From positions 434,001 through 498,000 of the forward strand of contig NZ_JANCMW010000002.1 in NCBI RefSeq assembly GCF_029207565.1: 64,000 bases of DNA. Reading direction: 5' to 3'. Shown here in pieces: positions 1-8,584 of this stretch. This DNA comes from Marinobacter iranensis. GTDB taxonomy: Bacteria; Pseudomonadota; Gammaproteobacteria; Pseudomonadales; Oleiphilaceae. Numbering within the stretch: position 1 is the stretch's first letter; each line of letters starts with the position of its first letter. Position numbers and translations under genes: made by a program. The notes under the pieces were generated by a model. It saw only the letters and a program-made list of their open reading frames with translations, was not told where the DNA came from and made no database searches.

Positions 1-249
1 CTGGTGGAAGGCATGGGTATGGACCTGATCTGGTTTGGCGTGGTTGTGGTCAAGTTGCTGGAAATTGGTCTGGTGACACCGCCTCTGGGTATGAATGTCT
101 TCGTGATCAATAGCGTGGTGACGAGGGAGATCAAGGTTCACACCATTTTCTTCGGCGTGATGAAGTTCCTGGTCGCGGATCTCATCGTGCTGGGGCTGCT
201 TGTCTCGTTCCCCATTATTTCCCTGCTGATTCCCAACAGCATGGGGTAA
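1..249 (+). CDS. TRAP transporter large permease (DctM-type), C-terminal fragment
   Basis: The reading frame is open from base 1 and ends at TAA 247-249, so only about the last 82 residues are present. The visible part is hydrophobic and carries the C-terminal signature of DctM/SiaM-type permeases: a WFGVVVVK segment, then EIGLVTPPLGMNVFVI, then a final membrane helix. In this family the large subunit forms the sodium-coupled channel for organic acids captured by a periplasmic binding protein. The small permease and binding-protein genes would lie to the left of the window. The stop overlaps an in-frame ATG for the following ligase reading frame (TAATG at 247-251), which suggests one operon with the acyl-CoA genes. 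The substrate is probably the carboxylate that this operon activates, but this is inferred from position only. Confidence 0.85.
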   Translation: MVEGMGMDLIWFGVVVVKLLEIGLVTPPLGMNVFVINSVVTREIKVHTIFFGVMKFLVADLIVLGLLVSFPIISLLIPNSMG

Positions 250-296
250 TGAGGGTTGACCGGTTTCGTCTTCAACGAATGAATGGAAGTGGAACT

Positions 297-1868
297 ATGA
301 TATCTGAGAGTGCCCACGCGGTGTCCGTGGTAAGCCTGCTGGAGAAGGCTTCGGGTCGGTGGCCCGACAGTCCATCGGTAACTGACGAAGGGCAGACGTT
401 TACCTGGGAACAAACTGAAAAACGTTGCCAGTGTCTGGCCTGGGCATTGGCAAGCTTGGGTGTCGGTGTGGGGCATCGGGTGGCCTATCTTGGTTTCAAT
501 TCCCACTGGTGCTTTGAGCTGTTTTTCGCCTCCCCCATGGCCGGTGCGATTACGGTGCCGGTGAACTTCCGCCTGTCCGTGGATGAGATGGTCGATTGTA
601 TTCAGGATGCAGAACCAACGGTGCTGTTGGCAGACCGTGACCACATTGAGCAGGCCAGGGCTATCAGTCGGGAATGTCCCTGGTTGAAAGCCGTTGTCTA
701 TGCGGGAGAGGGCAATGCACCGAATGGTTTTCTGTCCTATGAAGACCTGCTGACAAGTTCAGAAAAGACGGATCTGCAGCCCAGTGGCAATGACGATACG
801 TTGATTCTCTTCTACACCGGCGGCACGACCGGGCGTTCCAAGGGCGTGATGCTGACGCATATTAATCTGTTCACCAATGCGCTCGGTGGTCTTTCCCTCT
901 ATGAAACGGTTGAAAGGGAGACGCATCTACTCGCGGGCCCCATGTTTCATACTGCCGCCGGCTCGCGGGTCTATACCGCGACCATGATGGGGACCCACAC
1001 GGTCATCCTCTCCAAATTCGATGTGCTGGAGATGATGGGGTTGGTGGAGCAATACCGCATCAATACCATGCAGTTGGTGCCCACCACGCTGCAACTCATG
1101 GTTGATCACCCGCAATTTGCGGAGTTCGATCTGTCCAGCCTGCGGATGATCACCTACGGTGCGGCGCCGATGCCGGTAGCGCTACTGGAGCGGGCGCTCA
1201 AGCGGTTGCCCGGAGTGTCTTTCGCCCAGTCCTATGGTATGACGGAAGCCTCTCCGGTGGTCACGGTGCTCAACGGTGATGACCATTCCCTGGAGGCTAC
1301 CCGTTTGCCACGGTTGGAGTCCGTCGGGCGGCCTGTTTTCCATAACCATGTCCGGATCGTAAACGCGGAACGTCAGACCCTCGGTGTGGGTGAAGTCGGA
1401 GAAATAGCCGTAAAAGGCGCCAATATCATGAAAGGGTACTGGCGAGCGCCGGAGTTGACGGCGGCGGTGTTGCAGGATGGCTGGTACTACACCGGGGACA
1501 GTGGTTACCTGGATGAGGACGGCTATTTGTTCCTGGTGGGCCGCATCAAGGACATGATTGTCAGCGGAGGGGAAAATGTCTATCCGATAGAAATCGAGAA
1601 TGTCTTGTCTCGTCATCCTGATGTCCGGGAATGTGCCGTTATCGGTGTGCCCCATGAAAAGTGGGGGGAGTCTGTTCACGCTGTGGTAAGGCTGACCGAT
1701 GATGTGGTGGTGAGTGAGGACGATATTATCAGTTACTGCCGGGAGCGCATTGCCCACTACAAGTGCCCCACGGGCGTGACTTTTATGGAGCAGCCGCTCC
1801 CGGTATCCGCAGTCAACAAGATCCTTAAATCGGAACTCAGGACAATGATTTCCGGTGACGCAGAGTGA
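297..1868 (+). CDS. AMP-forming acyl-CoA synthetase (fatty-acid/aryl-CoA ligase family)
   Basis: This 523-residue ligase belongs to the ANL (acyl-adenylate) superfamily. It converts a carboxylic acid, ATP and CoA to acyl-CoA, AMP and PPi in the cytoplasm. The adenylate-binding loop reads YTGGTTGRSKG, followed by SYGMTEASP, the YTGDSGYLDEDGY block, the hinge GRIKDMIVSGGENVYP, and a C-terminal catalytic lysine near SAVNKILKSE. I prefer ATG 297 because a GGAAGTGG purine block lies just upstream. ATG 249, overlapping the previous stop, would add 16 residues and cannot be excluded. It lies between a TRAP permease and two acyl-CoA dehydrogenases, so it probably activates the imported acid for beta-oxidation-like breakdown. 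The substrate cannot be read from the sequence. Confidence 0.88.
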   Translation: MISESAHAVSVVSLLEKASGRWPDSPSVTDEGQTFTWEQTEKRCQCLAWALASLGVGVGHRVAYLGFNSHWCFELFFASPMAGAITVPVNFRLSVDEMVDCIQDAEPTVLLADRDHIEQARAISRECPWLKAVVYAGEGNAPNGFLSYEDLLTSSEKTDLQPSGNDDTLILFYTGGTTGRSKGVMLTHINLFTNALGGLSLYETVERETHLLAGPMFHTAAGSRVYTATMMGTHTVILSKFDVLEMMGLVEQYRINTMQLVPTTLQLMVDHPQFAEFDLSSLRMITYGAAPMPVALLERALKRLPGVSFAQSYGMTEASPVVTVLNGDDHSLEATRLPRLESVGRPVFHNHVRIVNAERQTLGVGEVGEIAVKGANIMKGYWRAPELTAAVLQDGWYYTGDSGYLDEDGYLFLVGRIKDMIVSGGENVYPIEIENVLSRHPDVRECAVIGVPHEKWGESVHAVVRLTDDVVVSEDDIISYCRERIAHYKCPTGVTFMEQPLPVSAVNKILKSELRTMISGDAE

Positions 1869-1911
1869 CCTTTCTTCTCAAGACGTATTTCCTGTGAACT
1901 GAGTGGTGATT

Positions 1912-3072
1912 ATGGACAGTATCCGTTTCAACTTTCCCGCCCCCGCGATCGATGACAGTGTCGATAGCCTTCGTATGGATGTCCGCTCTTTCCTGCAGGA
2001 AGAGATTCGCAATGGCAGCTTTCGCCCCGGCACGGACTGCTGGTGTGCGGGTATCGATCCGGAATTCAGCCGTAAACTCGGAGAACGTGGCTGGATTGGT
2101 GTGACATGGCCAAAACAGTATGGTGGCCGTGAACTCAGTGCACTGCACCGTTACGTGATTACCGAGGAGCTGCTGGTTGCTGGCGCGCCGGTCCATGCGC
2201 ACTGGATTGCCGATCGTCAGAGCGGTCCGCTGATCCTGGCAACGGGTAGCGAGGAAATGAAGCAGACCATACTGCCTCGTATTGCCGCTGGCGAATGTTT
2301 CGTGGCACTGGGGCTCAGTGAGCCGGAATCCGGTTCGGATCTCGCCTCGGTTAGAACCCGTGCCCATCGTGTTGAAGGTGGCTGGGAAATTACGGGAACC
2401 AAACTCTGGTCCTCCGGCGCCCAGAGTTGCCAGTACATGACGGTATTGGCGCGCACCGGAGAGCGGAACGAAAAGAAGCGTCACGAGGGGCTGACGCAAT
2501 TCCTGGTTCCGTTGGACTCCCCGGGAGTAACGGTTCGCGGCATCCGCGACATGAGTGGCGTGGAACACTTCAATGAAAGTCATTTCGAGAAGGTGTTCGT
2601 CGCCGACGATGCCGTACTCGGTTCGGTCGGTGAGGGCTGGAAGCAGATTACCAGCGAACTGGCGCTGGAACGGTCGGGGCCGGAACGTTTCCTGAGCACC
2701 TTTGTTGCCCTTGAAAAGTCGATTCAGCAGGGTGCTGCGTCGATGGAAGGGCATCAGGCCAGGGTTGTCGGCAGCATACTGGCCCGTATCCGGGCACTGC
2801 GTGCAATGTCACTGGGTGTGGCGGCCTTGCTCGGGCAGGGGCAATCCCCCGATGTGGAGGCGGCCCTGGTGAAAGACCTGGGGACGCGTCTGGAGCAGGA
2901 CATTATCGAGCGTTTACGTGAGTTCTGGCCAATCCAGCTAAAACAGAACTTCGGTGACGAGCTGCAGTATCTCCTCTCCGATAGCCTGTTGCGCCAACCG
3001 TCATTCACCCTGCGCGGGGGAACCAATGAGGTGCTCAAGGGCATTGTCGCCCGGGGCATGGGGTTGAGGTAA
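1912..3072 (+). CDS. Acyl-CoA dehydrogenase family protein (first of a tandem pair)
   Basis: A flavin-dependent acyl-CoA dehydrogenase of 386 residues, expected to introduce an alpha,beta double bond and pass electrons to ETF. Visible family blocks are GLSEPESGSDL (flavin contact), the WEITGTKLWSS strand, and the C-terminal LRGGTNEVLKGIVARGMG. The usual YEGT glutamate position reads RGGT, as in several FadE-type subfamilies whose base lies elsewhere or in a partner chain. ATG 1912 follows a GAGTGGTG purine stretch; two GTG codons just upstream at 1903 and 1906 are less likely. The next gene, 50 bp downstream, encodes a shorter and divergent dehydrogenase. Such adjacent long-short pairs form mixed alpha-beta enzymes in actinobacterial steroid side-chain breakdown, and a similar arrangement here is an inference. 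Confidence 0.88.
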   Translation: MDSIRFNFPAPAIDDSVDSLRMDVRSFLQEEIRNGSFRPGTDCWCAGIDPEFSRKLGERGWIGVTWPKQYGGRELSALHRYVITEELLVAGAPVHAHWIADRQSGPLILATGSEEMKQTILPRIAAGECFVALGLSEPESGSDLASVRTRAHRVEGGWEITGTKLWSSGAQSCQYMTVLARTGERNEKKRHEGLTQFLVPLDSPGVTVRGIRDMSGVEHFNESHFEKVFVADDAVLGSVGEGWKQITSELALERSGPERFLSTFVALEKSIQQGAASMEGHQARVVGSILARIRALRAMSLGVAALLGQGQSPDVEAALVKDLGTRLEQDIIERLREFWPIQLKQNFGDELQYLLSDSLLRQPSFTLRGGTNEVLKGIVARGMGLR

Positions 3073-3122
3073 GCCACCCTGCGTAAAATCCGAATGACTG
3101 ATGATCAATCAGAGGATGTGAT

Positions 3123-4205
3123 ATGGAGCAAACAGACCAACTGATTCTTGATACGGCCTACAGGCTGTTTTCCGATCATTGTGGGGCCGAAGTGGTCAAC
3201 CAGGCGGAGATCGGTGAGCCCCCGGGAAAATTGCATGATGCGGTGATGGCGGCAGGCCTCCCATTGGCCTGGGTACCGGAGAAAGCCGGTGGTGTGGGCG
3301 GCTCTCTCGCCCTGGGGTTTAATCTGATTCGTCAGGCTGCCAGCTTTGCCGTTCCGGTGCCGCTGGTGGACACCATGGTTGCCAACCTTGTGCTTGCCGA
3401 GAGTGGGCTTGAGGTAGCGGACACCTGGGCTGCCCTGGTGTTTGACGGTGGTCAACTGCCGGTCGTTGATAACGGGACTGTCACTGGTGTGGTTAACAAT
3501 GCGCCGGGAGTGGTTAGCGGATCACTGCTGGTGGTTCCCGTTTCCGACCAGGGGCTGGTCAGGGTTGCCACGTTTGCTTTCGATAATCTGGCCATAGAAG
3601 AAAGTGAGAGCCTTGCAGGCGAGGCCCGGGCCAGGGTGACGATGGAGGGTGCGAGCCCGGTACAGCTTTCCCCGGTTGTTGATGGCATGACTGAAGACGG
3701 ACTCAGGCAATTCTGTGCCCTGGTACGAGCCAGTCAGATCGCCGGCGCTTTTGAAAAGATAACCGGGTTGACGGTGGGGTATGTCAAGGAACGGCAGCAG
3801 TTTGGTCGCCCCCTGGGCAAGTTCCAGGCGATTCAGCACAAAGTGGCGGACATCGCCGGTGAATGCGCTCTGGCCAATGCCGCCGTTGAGCAGGCGATCC
3901 GGATGCTGTCGGAACACCACGAACCGTTCAGTGGTGATAACGTGGCTTTTCTGCCAGTGGCGACCGCCAAGGTGGTGACCTCTGAAGGCGCTGCTACGGT
4001 GTCCCGATTGGCGCATCAGTCCCACGGTGCCATGGGCTTCAGCTTTGAATACCCGCTGCAGCAATACAGCCGCCGCATCTGGAGCTGGCGTGAGGAATAC
4101 GGGTCGGAGTTCTACTGGTCCGAACGCATCGGCATGAGTGTGGCCAATGACATCTGTCATGGCCGTGCGGAAGCTGGTCAGGTCTGGGATATTGTGTCCC
4201 GTTAG
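3123..4205 (+). CDS. Acyl-CoA dehydrogenase family protein (second of a tandem pair)
   Basis: This 360-residue protein shows the acyl-CoA dehydrogenase C-terminal fold: the helix block YVKERQQFGRPLGKFQAIQHK, followed by HQSHGAMGFSFEYPLQQY. The N-terminal and middle domains are divergent, and the canonical EPxxGSD flavin motif is not apparent. This is typical of the smaller subunit in two-component dehydrogenases. It starts at ATG 3123 after GAGGATGTGAT. Its position directly after another dehydrogenase and before an enoyl-CoA hydratase suggests it acts in the same double-bond-forming step, probably as part of a heteromer. A stand-alone enzyme remains possible. Confidence 0.83.
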   Translation: MEQTDQLILDTAYRLFSDHCGAEVVNQAEIGEPPGKLHDAVMAAGLPLAWVPEKAGGVGGSLALGFNLIRQAASFAVPVPLVDTMVANLVLAESGLEVADTWAALVFDGGQLPVVDNGTVTGVVNNAPGVVSGSLLVVPVSDQGLVRVATFAFDNLAIEESESLAGEARARVTMEGASPVQLSPVVDGMTEDGLRQFCALVRASQIAGAFEKITGLTVGYVKERQQFGRPLGKFQAIQHKVADIAGECALANAAVEQAIRMLSEHHEPFSGDNVAFLPVATAKVVTSEGAATVSRLAHQSHGAMGFSFEYPLQQYSRRIWSWREEYGSEFYWSERIGMSVANDICHGRAEAGQVWDIVSR

Positions 4206-4223
4206 AAACGACAGGGAGAACCG

Positions 4224-5006
4224 ATGAAATCGTTTGATGATGTTGCGATTGAGTGGCACGACCACGTCGCCGTGGTGGAAATTCGCCGGCCACCTTTGAA
4301 TTTTTTTGATGTCCGCCTGATAGAGCACATTGCGGAATGCTTCGAGTCTCTGGAGCAGGACAGCCAATGCCGTGCAATAGTGTTGGCAGCCCAGGGGAAA
4401 GCGTTCTGCGCAGGCGCCGATTTTTCGTCAAGCGGCAGTGATCTGTTCAAGGCGGATTCGGATAACAGTGCGATCACTTTGTATAAGGCCGCAGCGCGGC
4501 TTTACGCTTGCAAAAAACCGGTGGTGGGTGCCATCCATGGCGCCGCGATTGGCGGTGGTCTGGGGCTTTCACTGGTGCCGGATTTTCGTGTGGTTTGCCC
4601 GGAGACACGGTTCGCTGCCAACTTCGTCAAACTCGGTATTCACCCGGGCTTTGGTATTAGCCTGGTGTTGCCTCGGTTGATTGGCCAGCAACGGGCCAAT
4701 CTGATGCTGCTGACCGGTCGCCGGATCAAAGGTGAGGAGGCGCTGGAGTACGGCCTGGCCGACCTACTGGTACCGGCGGACCAGGTGCGGGAGGAGGCCA
4801 TCGCACTGGCCACAGAAATCGCCCAGTGTGCTCCCCTTGCGGTGGAATCCACCAGGGCAACACTGCGGCATGGGCTGGTGGAGGAACTCAAGAGCCGGCT
4901 GGAGCACGAGTTTGCCGAGCAAGTCTGGTTAGCCCGGACCAACGACCATAAAGAAGGGATGGCAGCGGTCACAGAGCGCCGCGAGGGCAACTTCACGCGG
5001 TCCTGA
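4224..5006 (+). CDS. Enoyl-CoA hydratase/isomerase (crotonase family)
   Basis: A 260-residue crotonase-fold protein. The CoA-binding and oxyanion-hole regions are recognisable as AQGKAFCAGADFSS near residues 54-67 and GAIHGAAIGGGLGLSL near 100-115. The downstream helix carries GIHPGFGISLVLPRLIG, where hydratases and isomerases place catalytic acid residues; here no clear pair of glutamates is seen, so hydratase versus isomerase activity is undecided. It begins 18 bp after the preceding dehydrogenase with a GGGAGAACC ribosome-binding site, so it is the last gene of the 1-5006 operon. A REP-like palindrome follows at once, between this stop and the convergent stop of the next gene. Confidence 0.87.
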   Translation: MKSFDDVAIEWHDHVAVVEIRRPPLNFFDVRLIEHIAECFESLEQDSQCRAIVLAAQGKAFCAGADFSSSGSDLFKADSDNSAITLYKAAARLYACKKPVVGAIHGAAIGGGLGLSLVPDFRVVCPETRFAANFVKLGIHPGFGISLVLPRLIGQQRANLMLLTGRRIKGEEALEYGLADLLVPADQVREEAIALATEIAQCAPLAVESTRATLRHGLVEELKSRLEHEFAEQVWLARTNDHKEGMAAVTERREGNFTRS

Positions 5007-5014
5007 GTTTTAGG

Positions 5015-5044
5015 TGTCGGATTACGACTTCGCCTAATCCGACA
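5015..5044. repeat. REP-like palindrome, single copy
   Basis: Ten-base perfect arms (TGTCGGATTA and TAATCCGACA) flank a CGACTTCGCC centre. The same palindrome recurs at 43525-43556 and twice at 58589-58664, with heads related to GGCTTCGCC. It lies in the 48-bp gap between two convergent genes and could act as a bidirectional terminator-like hairpin. Its recurrence with a conserved head is characteristic of bacterial REP sequences. Confidence 0.8.
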
Positions 5045-5054
5045 AACCAACTGC

Positions 5055-6023
5055 TTACTGTTCTCCAGTCACCCGTGCCTTGGCCGATTCGTATTCATCA
5101 CGCAACCTGCCGACTGTGTCCGCCACGGACATTAACTGGGTAATCCCGCCAACACCCTGGCCTGCGCCCCAGATATCCTTCCAGGCTTTACTCTTGCTGC
5201 CGCCTCCGGAGCCAAAGCTCATCTTGCTTTTGTCTGAGGAGGGCAGGTTATCAGGGTCCAGCCCTGCCTTTTTTATGCTGCCGCGAAGGTAGTTGCCATG
5301 AACCCCGGTAAAGAGGTTGGTGTAGACGATGTCGGAGGCGGATGACTCGAGGATCATGTCTTTGTAGGAGGGCTCGGCATTGGCTTCTTCGGTGGCGATG
5401 AAACGAGTCCCCATATAAGCCATGTCCGCTCCCATGACCTCGGCACTGAGGACATGGTTGCCTTTGGTAATGGCGCCGCCGAGTATCACCGGACCGTCGA
5501 AGAAGGTGCGGATTTCCGAGAGCAGCGCGAACGGACTGAGGGTGCCGGCGTGCCCGCCGGCCCCGGCAGTAACCAGGATCAGGCCATCGACGCCGAGGCT
5601 CAGGGCCTTTTTCGCGTGACGAATGTTGGTGACGTCGTGGAACACCAGGCCGCCATAGCTGTGAACGGCTTCTATCACCATCGGGTTGGCCTGCAGGCTG
5701 GTGATGATAATGGGTACCTTGTGTTTCACGCAGACCTGAGTGTCGTGCTCAAGGCGGTCATTGGTGGGGTGGGCAATCTGGTTGACCGCATAGGGCGCCA
5801 CCTTGGCGTCGGGATTGGCGGCCTTGTACGCGGCCAGCTCCTCATCAATCTGCGTTAGCCACTCGTCCAGCTTTTCGGCCGGGCGGGCATTCAGTGCCGG
5901 GAAGGATCCGATAACGCCGCTTTTGCACTGTTCGATCACCATTTTCGGATTGGAGATAATGAACATGGGAGAGCACAGGACTGGCAATGTCAGCTTATCT
6001 TTGATGTTGTCTGGAAGACCCAT
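5055..6023 (-). CDS. Nitronate monooxygenase / 2-nitropropane dioxygenase-like flavoprotein
   Basis: A 322-residue TIM-barrel flavoprotein of the NMO family. Characteristic segments are LPVLCSPMFIISNP near the N-terminus, VFHDVTNIRHAKKAL, TAGAGGHAGTLSPFAL (FMN phosphate region) and GPVILGGAI. Family members oxidise alkyl nitronates with FMN, but many homologues in acyl-CoA clusters have unproven substrates and some resemble enoyl reductases. ATG 6023 is preceded by AGGAGC at a good distance; the open frame extends further upstream without a convincing start. It is read leftward, 35 bp beyond the stop of an unassigned permease gene, and may be co-transcribed with it. Confidence 0.85.
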   Translation of the reverse strand: MGLPDNIKDKLTLPVLCSPMFIISNPKMVIEQCKSGVIGSFPALNARPAEKLDEWLTQIDEELAAYKAANPDAKVAPYAVNQIAHPTNDRLEHDTQVCVKHKVPIIITSLQANPMVIEAVHSYGGLVFHDVTNIRHAKKALSLGVDGLILVTAGAGGHAGTLSPFALLSEIRTFFDGPVILGGAITKGNHVLSAEVMGADMAYMGTRFIATEEANAEPSYKDMILESSASDIVYTNLFTGVHGNYLRGSIKKAGLDPDNLPSSDKSKMSFGSGGGSKSKAWKDIWGAGQGVGGITQLMSVADTVGRLRDEYESAKARVTGEQ

Positions 6024-6058
6024 GGAAAATTGCTCCTGAATGTTGTGTCCACACCGGG

Positions 6059-7486
6059 TTATAGCAAGGCGTAGAGGGTTATATACATGATGGCCAGCGC
6101 GCTGGCGCTGAACCATCCATTCCATTCGATGCCAAACCGTATCGGTGAGACATCCGAGAAACTGGAAATGAAACGCAGTGACGCGGTAAACGGAGAGGCG
6201 CCCGCAAAAATGGCCCAGGTAATGGCGATAACGGATGCCTGTACCAACGGGGAAATATCCAGATTGGGTATCTGCTGGAGTGCCCCGAGCATCAGCGTAA
6301 CGGTGATGATCGCATTGATGCCGATAAACGAAAACGTAAGCATGATCAGGGATATGCAGACCATCAGTGTGGCGTTGCTGATGTCCGCCTGTACGAGGAA
6401 AGCACTGGCAGCTTCCGGATCAATTAACGGAATCAGAATCACCCCGATAAAACCGGAGGAGGTGAACAGCACAACCTCATTGCGCTGGTTGGTAAACGTT
6501 TCCGGGAAGGAACGTCGCACCCGACGCAGCAGCAACCCGCCTTTCACCCTGGTCCTGAGCCCCCGGTACTGGACCCAGATCCAGATGATGCCGATAACCG
6601 GTGCGCACATGAGCAGAGTCGAGAAAAGCTGCAGGCCGGTGATCTGTGCCAGCACATAGGCCAGCCCGGGAATCAGCGCCACCAGGAACACCAGGGGGAT
6701 CAGCTGACCCAACCCCCCGCCACTGACCCTGTGAGTCTTTGGTTTGGGGTAAGAGAAACGGTCAAGAATGGCTCCCCAGAGGATGAATAACAGGGTCCAG
6801 AGTAACCCCAGCGGAGCGTATTGCTCCCAGGTCAGGTCGGGGATACCGGACAGGACCAGCAGCATGGTGACAGAGGTCGGAGCCCACAAGGGAACGCCGC
6901 AGAAACCTCTCAGAGTAGCCGTAAGCATTCGGCGGCGGCGGATGCCTCCGATCCGTTGGGTTTCCGGGTCGGACGACGGACGTATTGCACGGCGAATCAT
7001 CGTGCCCAGCACATTCAGGGCACCGATGTTCAACATGACACTGAACAGATGGGAGCCGAAGGACATCAGCAGGTATCGGCGTCCCGGGGGCTGATTGACC
7101 AGTACCCTGCCACAACGACGAACCAGAGACGATGACTTGGCTGATTCACGCAATACCGCCAGGGAGGTCAGGAAGAAGGTGAAAAAGGCCGCACGGTCCA
7201 AACCCGCCGCCACGGTCGCGCCATCAATCATCTCCGCGAGCCAGAGACTGGTGGCGAGCGCCGGGGCGAGAATTGCAAATATCCGATAGGTGAGGTTGAT
7301 CCGGGGCCACTGCAGCACCACGAACAACAGTAATGCGATACCCGCCACCGGGCTGGACCACTGAACCGGAGATAGCTCCCTGATGATCGCGCACGCCGAA
7401 ATGGTAAGCAGGCTCACAGTGGCCAGATTCCGGCTCACCAGGGTGATGTCAGTGGTTCTGGGGCGACTCAGCGCGATGGTGCTCAC
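6059..7486 (-). CDS. Polytopic membrane protein, putative permease (paralogue of the protein at 12350-13681)
   Basis: A 475-residue protein made almost entirely of hydrophobic segments (about 10-12 membrane helices), with no signal peptide. I do not recognise the family with confidence. It is homologous over its length to the 443-residue protein at 12350-13681. Shared landmarks are a loop RGF-x3-P-x3-P followed by PDL-x-W, an NEVV segment, IGINAII near residue 391 and an AGASPF block followed by a basic or serine-rich loop. This two-half layout with conserved polar residues inside helices resembles the ion-transporter superfamily of organic-anion permeases, but that placement is inference. 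It lies 15 bp after a nitroreductase gene read in the same direction. Confidence 0.7.
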   Translation of the reverse strand: MSTIALSRPRTTDITLVSRNLATVSLLTISACAIIRELSPVQWSSPVAGIALLLFVVLQWPRINLTYRIFAILAPALATSLWLAEMIDGATVAAGLDRAAFFTFFLTSLAVLRESAKSSSLVRRCGRVLVNQPPGRRYLLMSFGSHLFSVMLNIGALNVLGTMIRRAIRPSSDPETQRIGGIRRRRMLTATLRGFCGVPLWAPTSVTMLLVLSGIPDLTWEQYAPLGLLWTLLFILWGAILDRFSYPKPKTHRVSGGGLGQLIPLVFLVALIPGLAYVLAQITGLQLFSTLLMCAPVIGIIWIWVQYRGLRTRVKGGLLLRRVRRSFPETFTNQRNEVVLFTSSGFIGVILIPLIDPEAASAFLVQADISNATLMVCISLIMLTFSFIGINAIITVTLMLGALQQIPNLDISPLVQASVIAITWAIFAGASPFTASLRFISSFSDVSPIRFGIEWNGWFSASALAIMYITLYALL

Positions 7487-7501
7487 GGTTATCCTTCCGG
7501 A

Positions 7502-8185
7502 TTACTCGCGAAAAGTGACGGTATTTTCCATCAGTTCCCGCGTCGTGCGTGTCCGGTTGGCGTCTACCTCAGGGTCTTCGTAACCGAAGCTGATGCCAAG
7601 CAGAATGCCCGTCTGGTCATCGAGTTCAAAGGCTTCGCGCACCAGGTCAGGGTAGGCGCGCATGCTGCCCATGGCGCAGGAGCTGATCCCGAATGCCTGC
7701 ATGGTGAGCATCAGGGTCTGAGCGTAAATGCCAACATCCAGTGCGATGGTTGAGCCAAATTGCCGGTCCATGCCGAGAAAGACGATATGGGGAGCGTCAA
7801 AGAGCTCGAAGTTGCGTCTGACGGCCCGCAACCGGCCCGCCTTGTCGTCCCTGGCGATGCCCATTTCGTTATACAGGGCAACAGCGCATTCAACCTGGCG
7901 TGTACGGTACTCGCCTTCAAAGCGGGAAACGTAACTGAAATCGGGGTTGCCGGGAACGGCGTCTTTCTGACGTTCAAGAAATTTCTGGCGGAGCTTCTCT
8001 TTCGTTTCGCCGGAAGCCACAAACGCCTTCCAGGGTTGCGTATTGCAGTTCGAGGGAGCCTGCTGGGCTATCTCGAATACATGTTCAAGAATTTCCCTGG
8101 GCACCGGCTCAGGAAGAAAGCCTCTGATAGAGCGTCGTGAGGTGACGGCGTCGATCAGCGGTATGGAAGGTTTAGCAGGGACCAT
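7502..8185 (-). CDS. Nitroreductase family protein
   Basis: A 227-residue FMN-dependent nitroreductase-fold protein. The N-terminal SRRSIRGF motif binds FMN phosphate, QAPSNCNTQPWKAFV is the typical second block, and GISSCAMGSM followed by LLGISFGYED near the end closes the flavin site. Enzymes of this family use NAD(P)H to reduce nitro groups, quinones or enones; the native substrate is not evident. It is the first gene of a leftward group (nitroreductase, membrane protein, NMO-like flavoprotein). The presence of two flavoenzymes, one nitro-linked by family, is suggestive of nitro or enone chemistry but not decisive. A 399-bp intergenic region lies upstream. Confidence 0.87.
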   Translation of the reverse strand: MVPAKPSIPLIDAVTSRRSIRGFLPEPVPREILEHVFEIAQQAPSNCNTQPWKAFVASGETKEKLRQKFLERQKDAVPGNPDFSYVSRFEGEYRTRQVECAVALYNEMGIARDDKAGRLRAVRRNFELFDAPHIVFLGMDRQFGSTIALDVGIYAQTLMLTMQAFGISSCAMGSMRAYPDLVREAFELDDQTGILLGISFGYEDPEVDANRTRTTRELMENTVTFRE

Positions 8186-8584
8186 GGTGTTCTCCGGAAA
8201 GCGCTTGAACGGTAGAGCGCCTACGTTAGCAAGTTAGTGCTTCTTATGGAAAAGCATATTTTCTATTGAATCTATACCTTAATTGTATAGGGTTGCAGTG
8301 CGACACCGCTTCGGAGTGGGGATCTGATTGGGGGCCGAATATTGGATGAAGATGTATGTTTCCTGAAGCAGGTGGCGCTAAACCCTAGCCAAATCTAGGT
8401 ATCTAAAAACGGCATACCATCAATAAAATAATGGTTTACTAGCAAATAGGGAAATCGTTGACCTGTTCTGGTTGAGGGTTTAGGTTGATGCGAACTGCAT
8501 ATATTTTTTATAGCAGCTCATCTGTCGATGCTTTTTTGTGTTGGCAGGTTAACGTCGAAACAACAATAACATCGGGAGACATCT
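8186..8584. other. Intergenic region between nitroreductase and TAXI transporter genes
   Basis: A divergent region of 399 bp without a supported gene. It holds the dyad at 8272-8290 and AT-rich stretches near 8500-8515 that could include a promoter for the TAXI genes. Small open frames here lack start signals and family resemblance. Confidence 0.6.
8272..8290. promoter_or_regulatory. Operator-like dyad CTATAC-N7-GTATAG
   Basis: A perfect six-base inverted repeat separated by seven bases lies 82 bp upstream of the nitroreductase start and 295 bp upstream of the TAXI binding-protein gene. It sits in the divergent region 8186-8584, which contains no credible coding sequence. The size suits a dimeric repressor or activator, but no regulator gene is adjacent, so the cognate protein is unknown. 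A weak TTGATG-N18-TATAGC promoter candidate occurs around 8485-8514 for the rightward genes. Confidence 0.35.
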
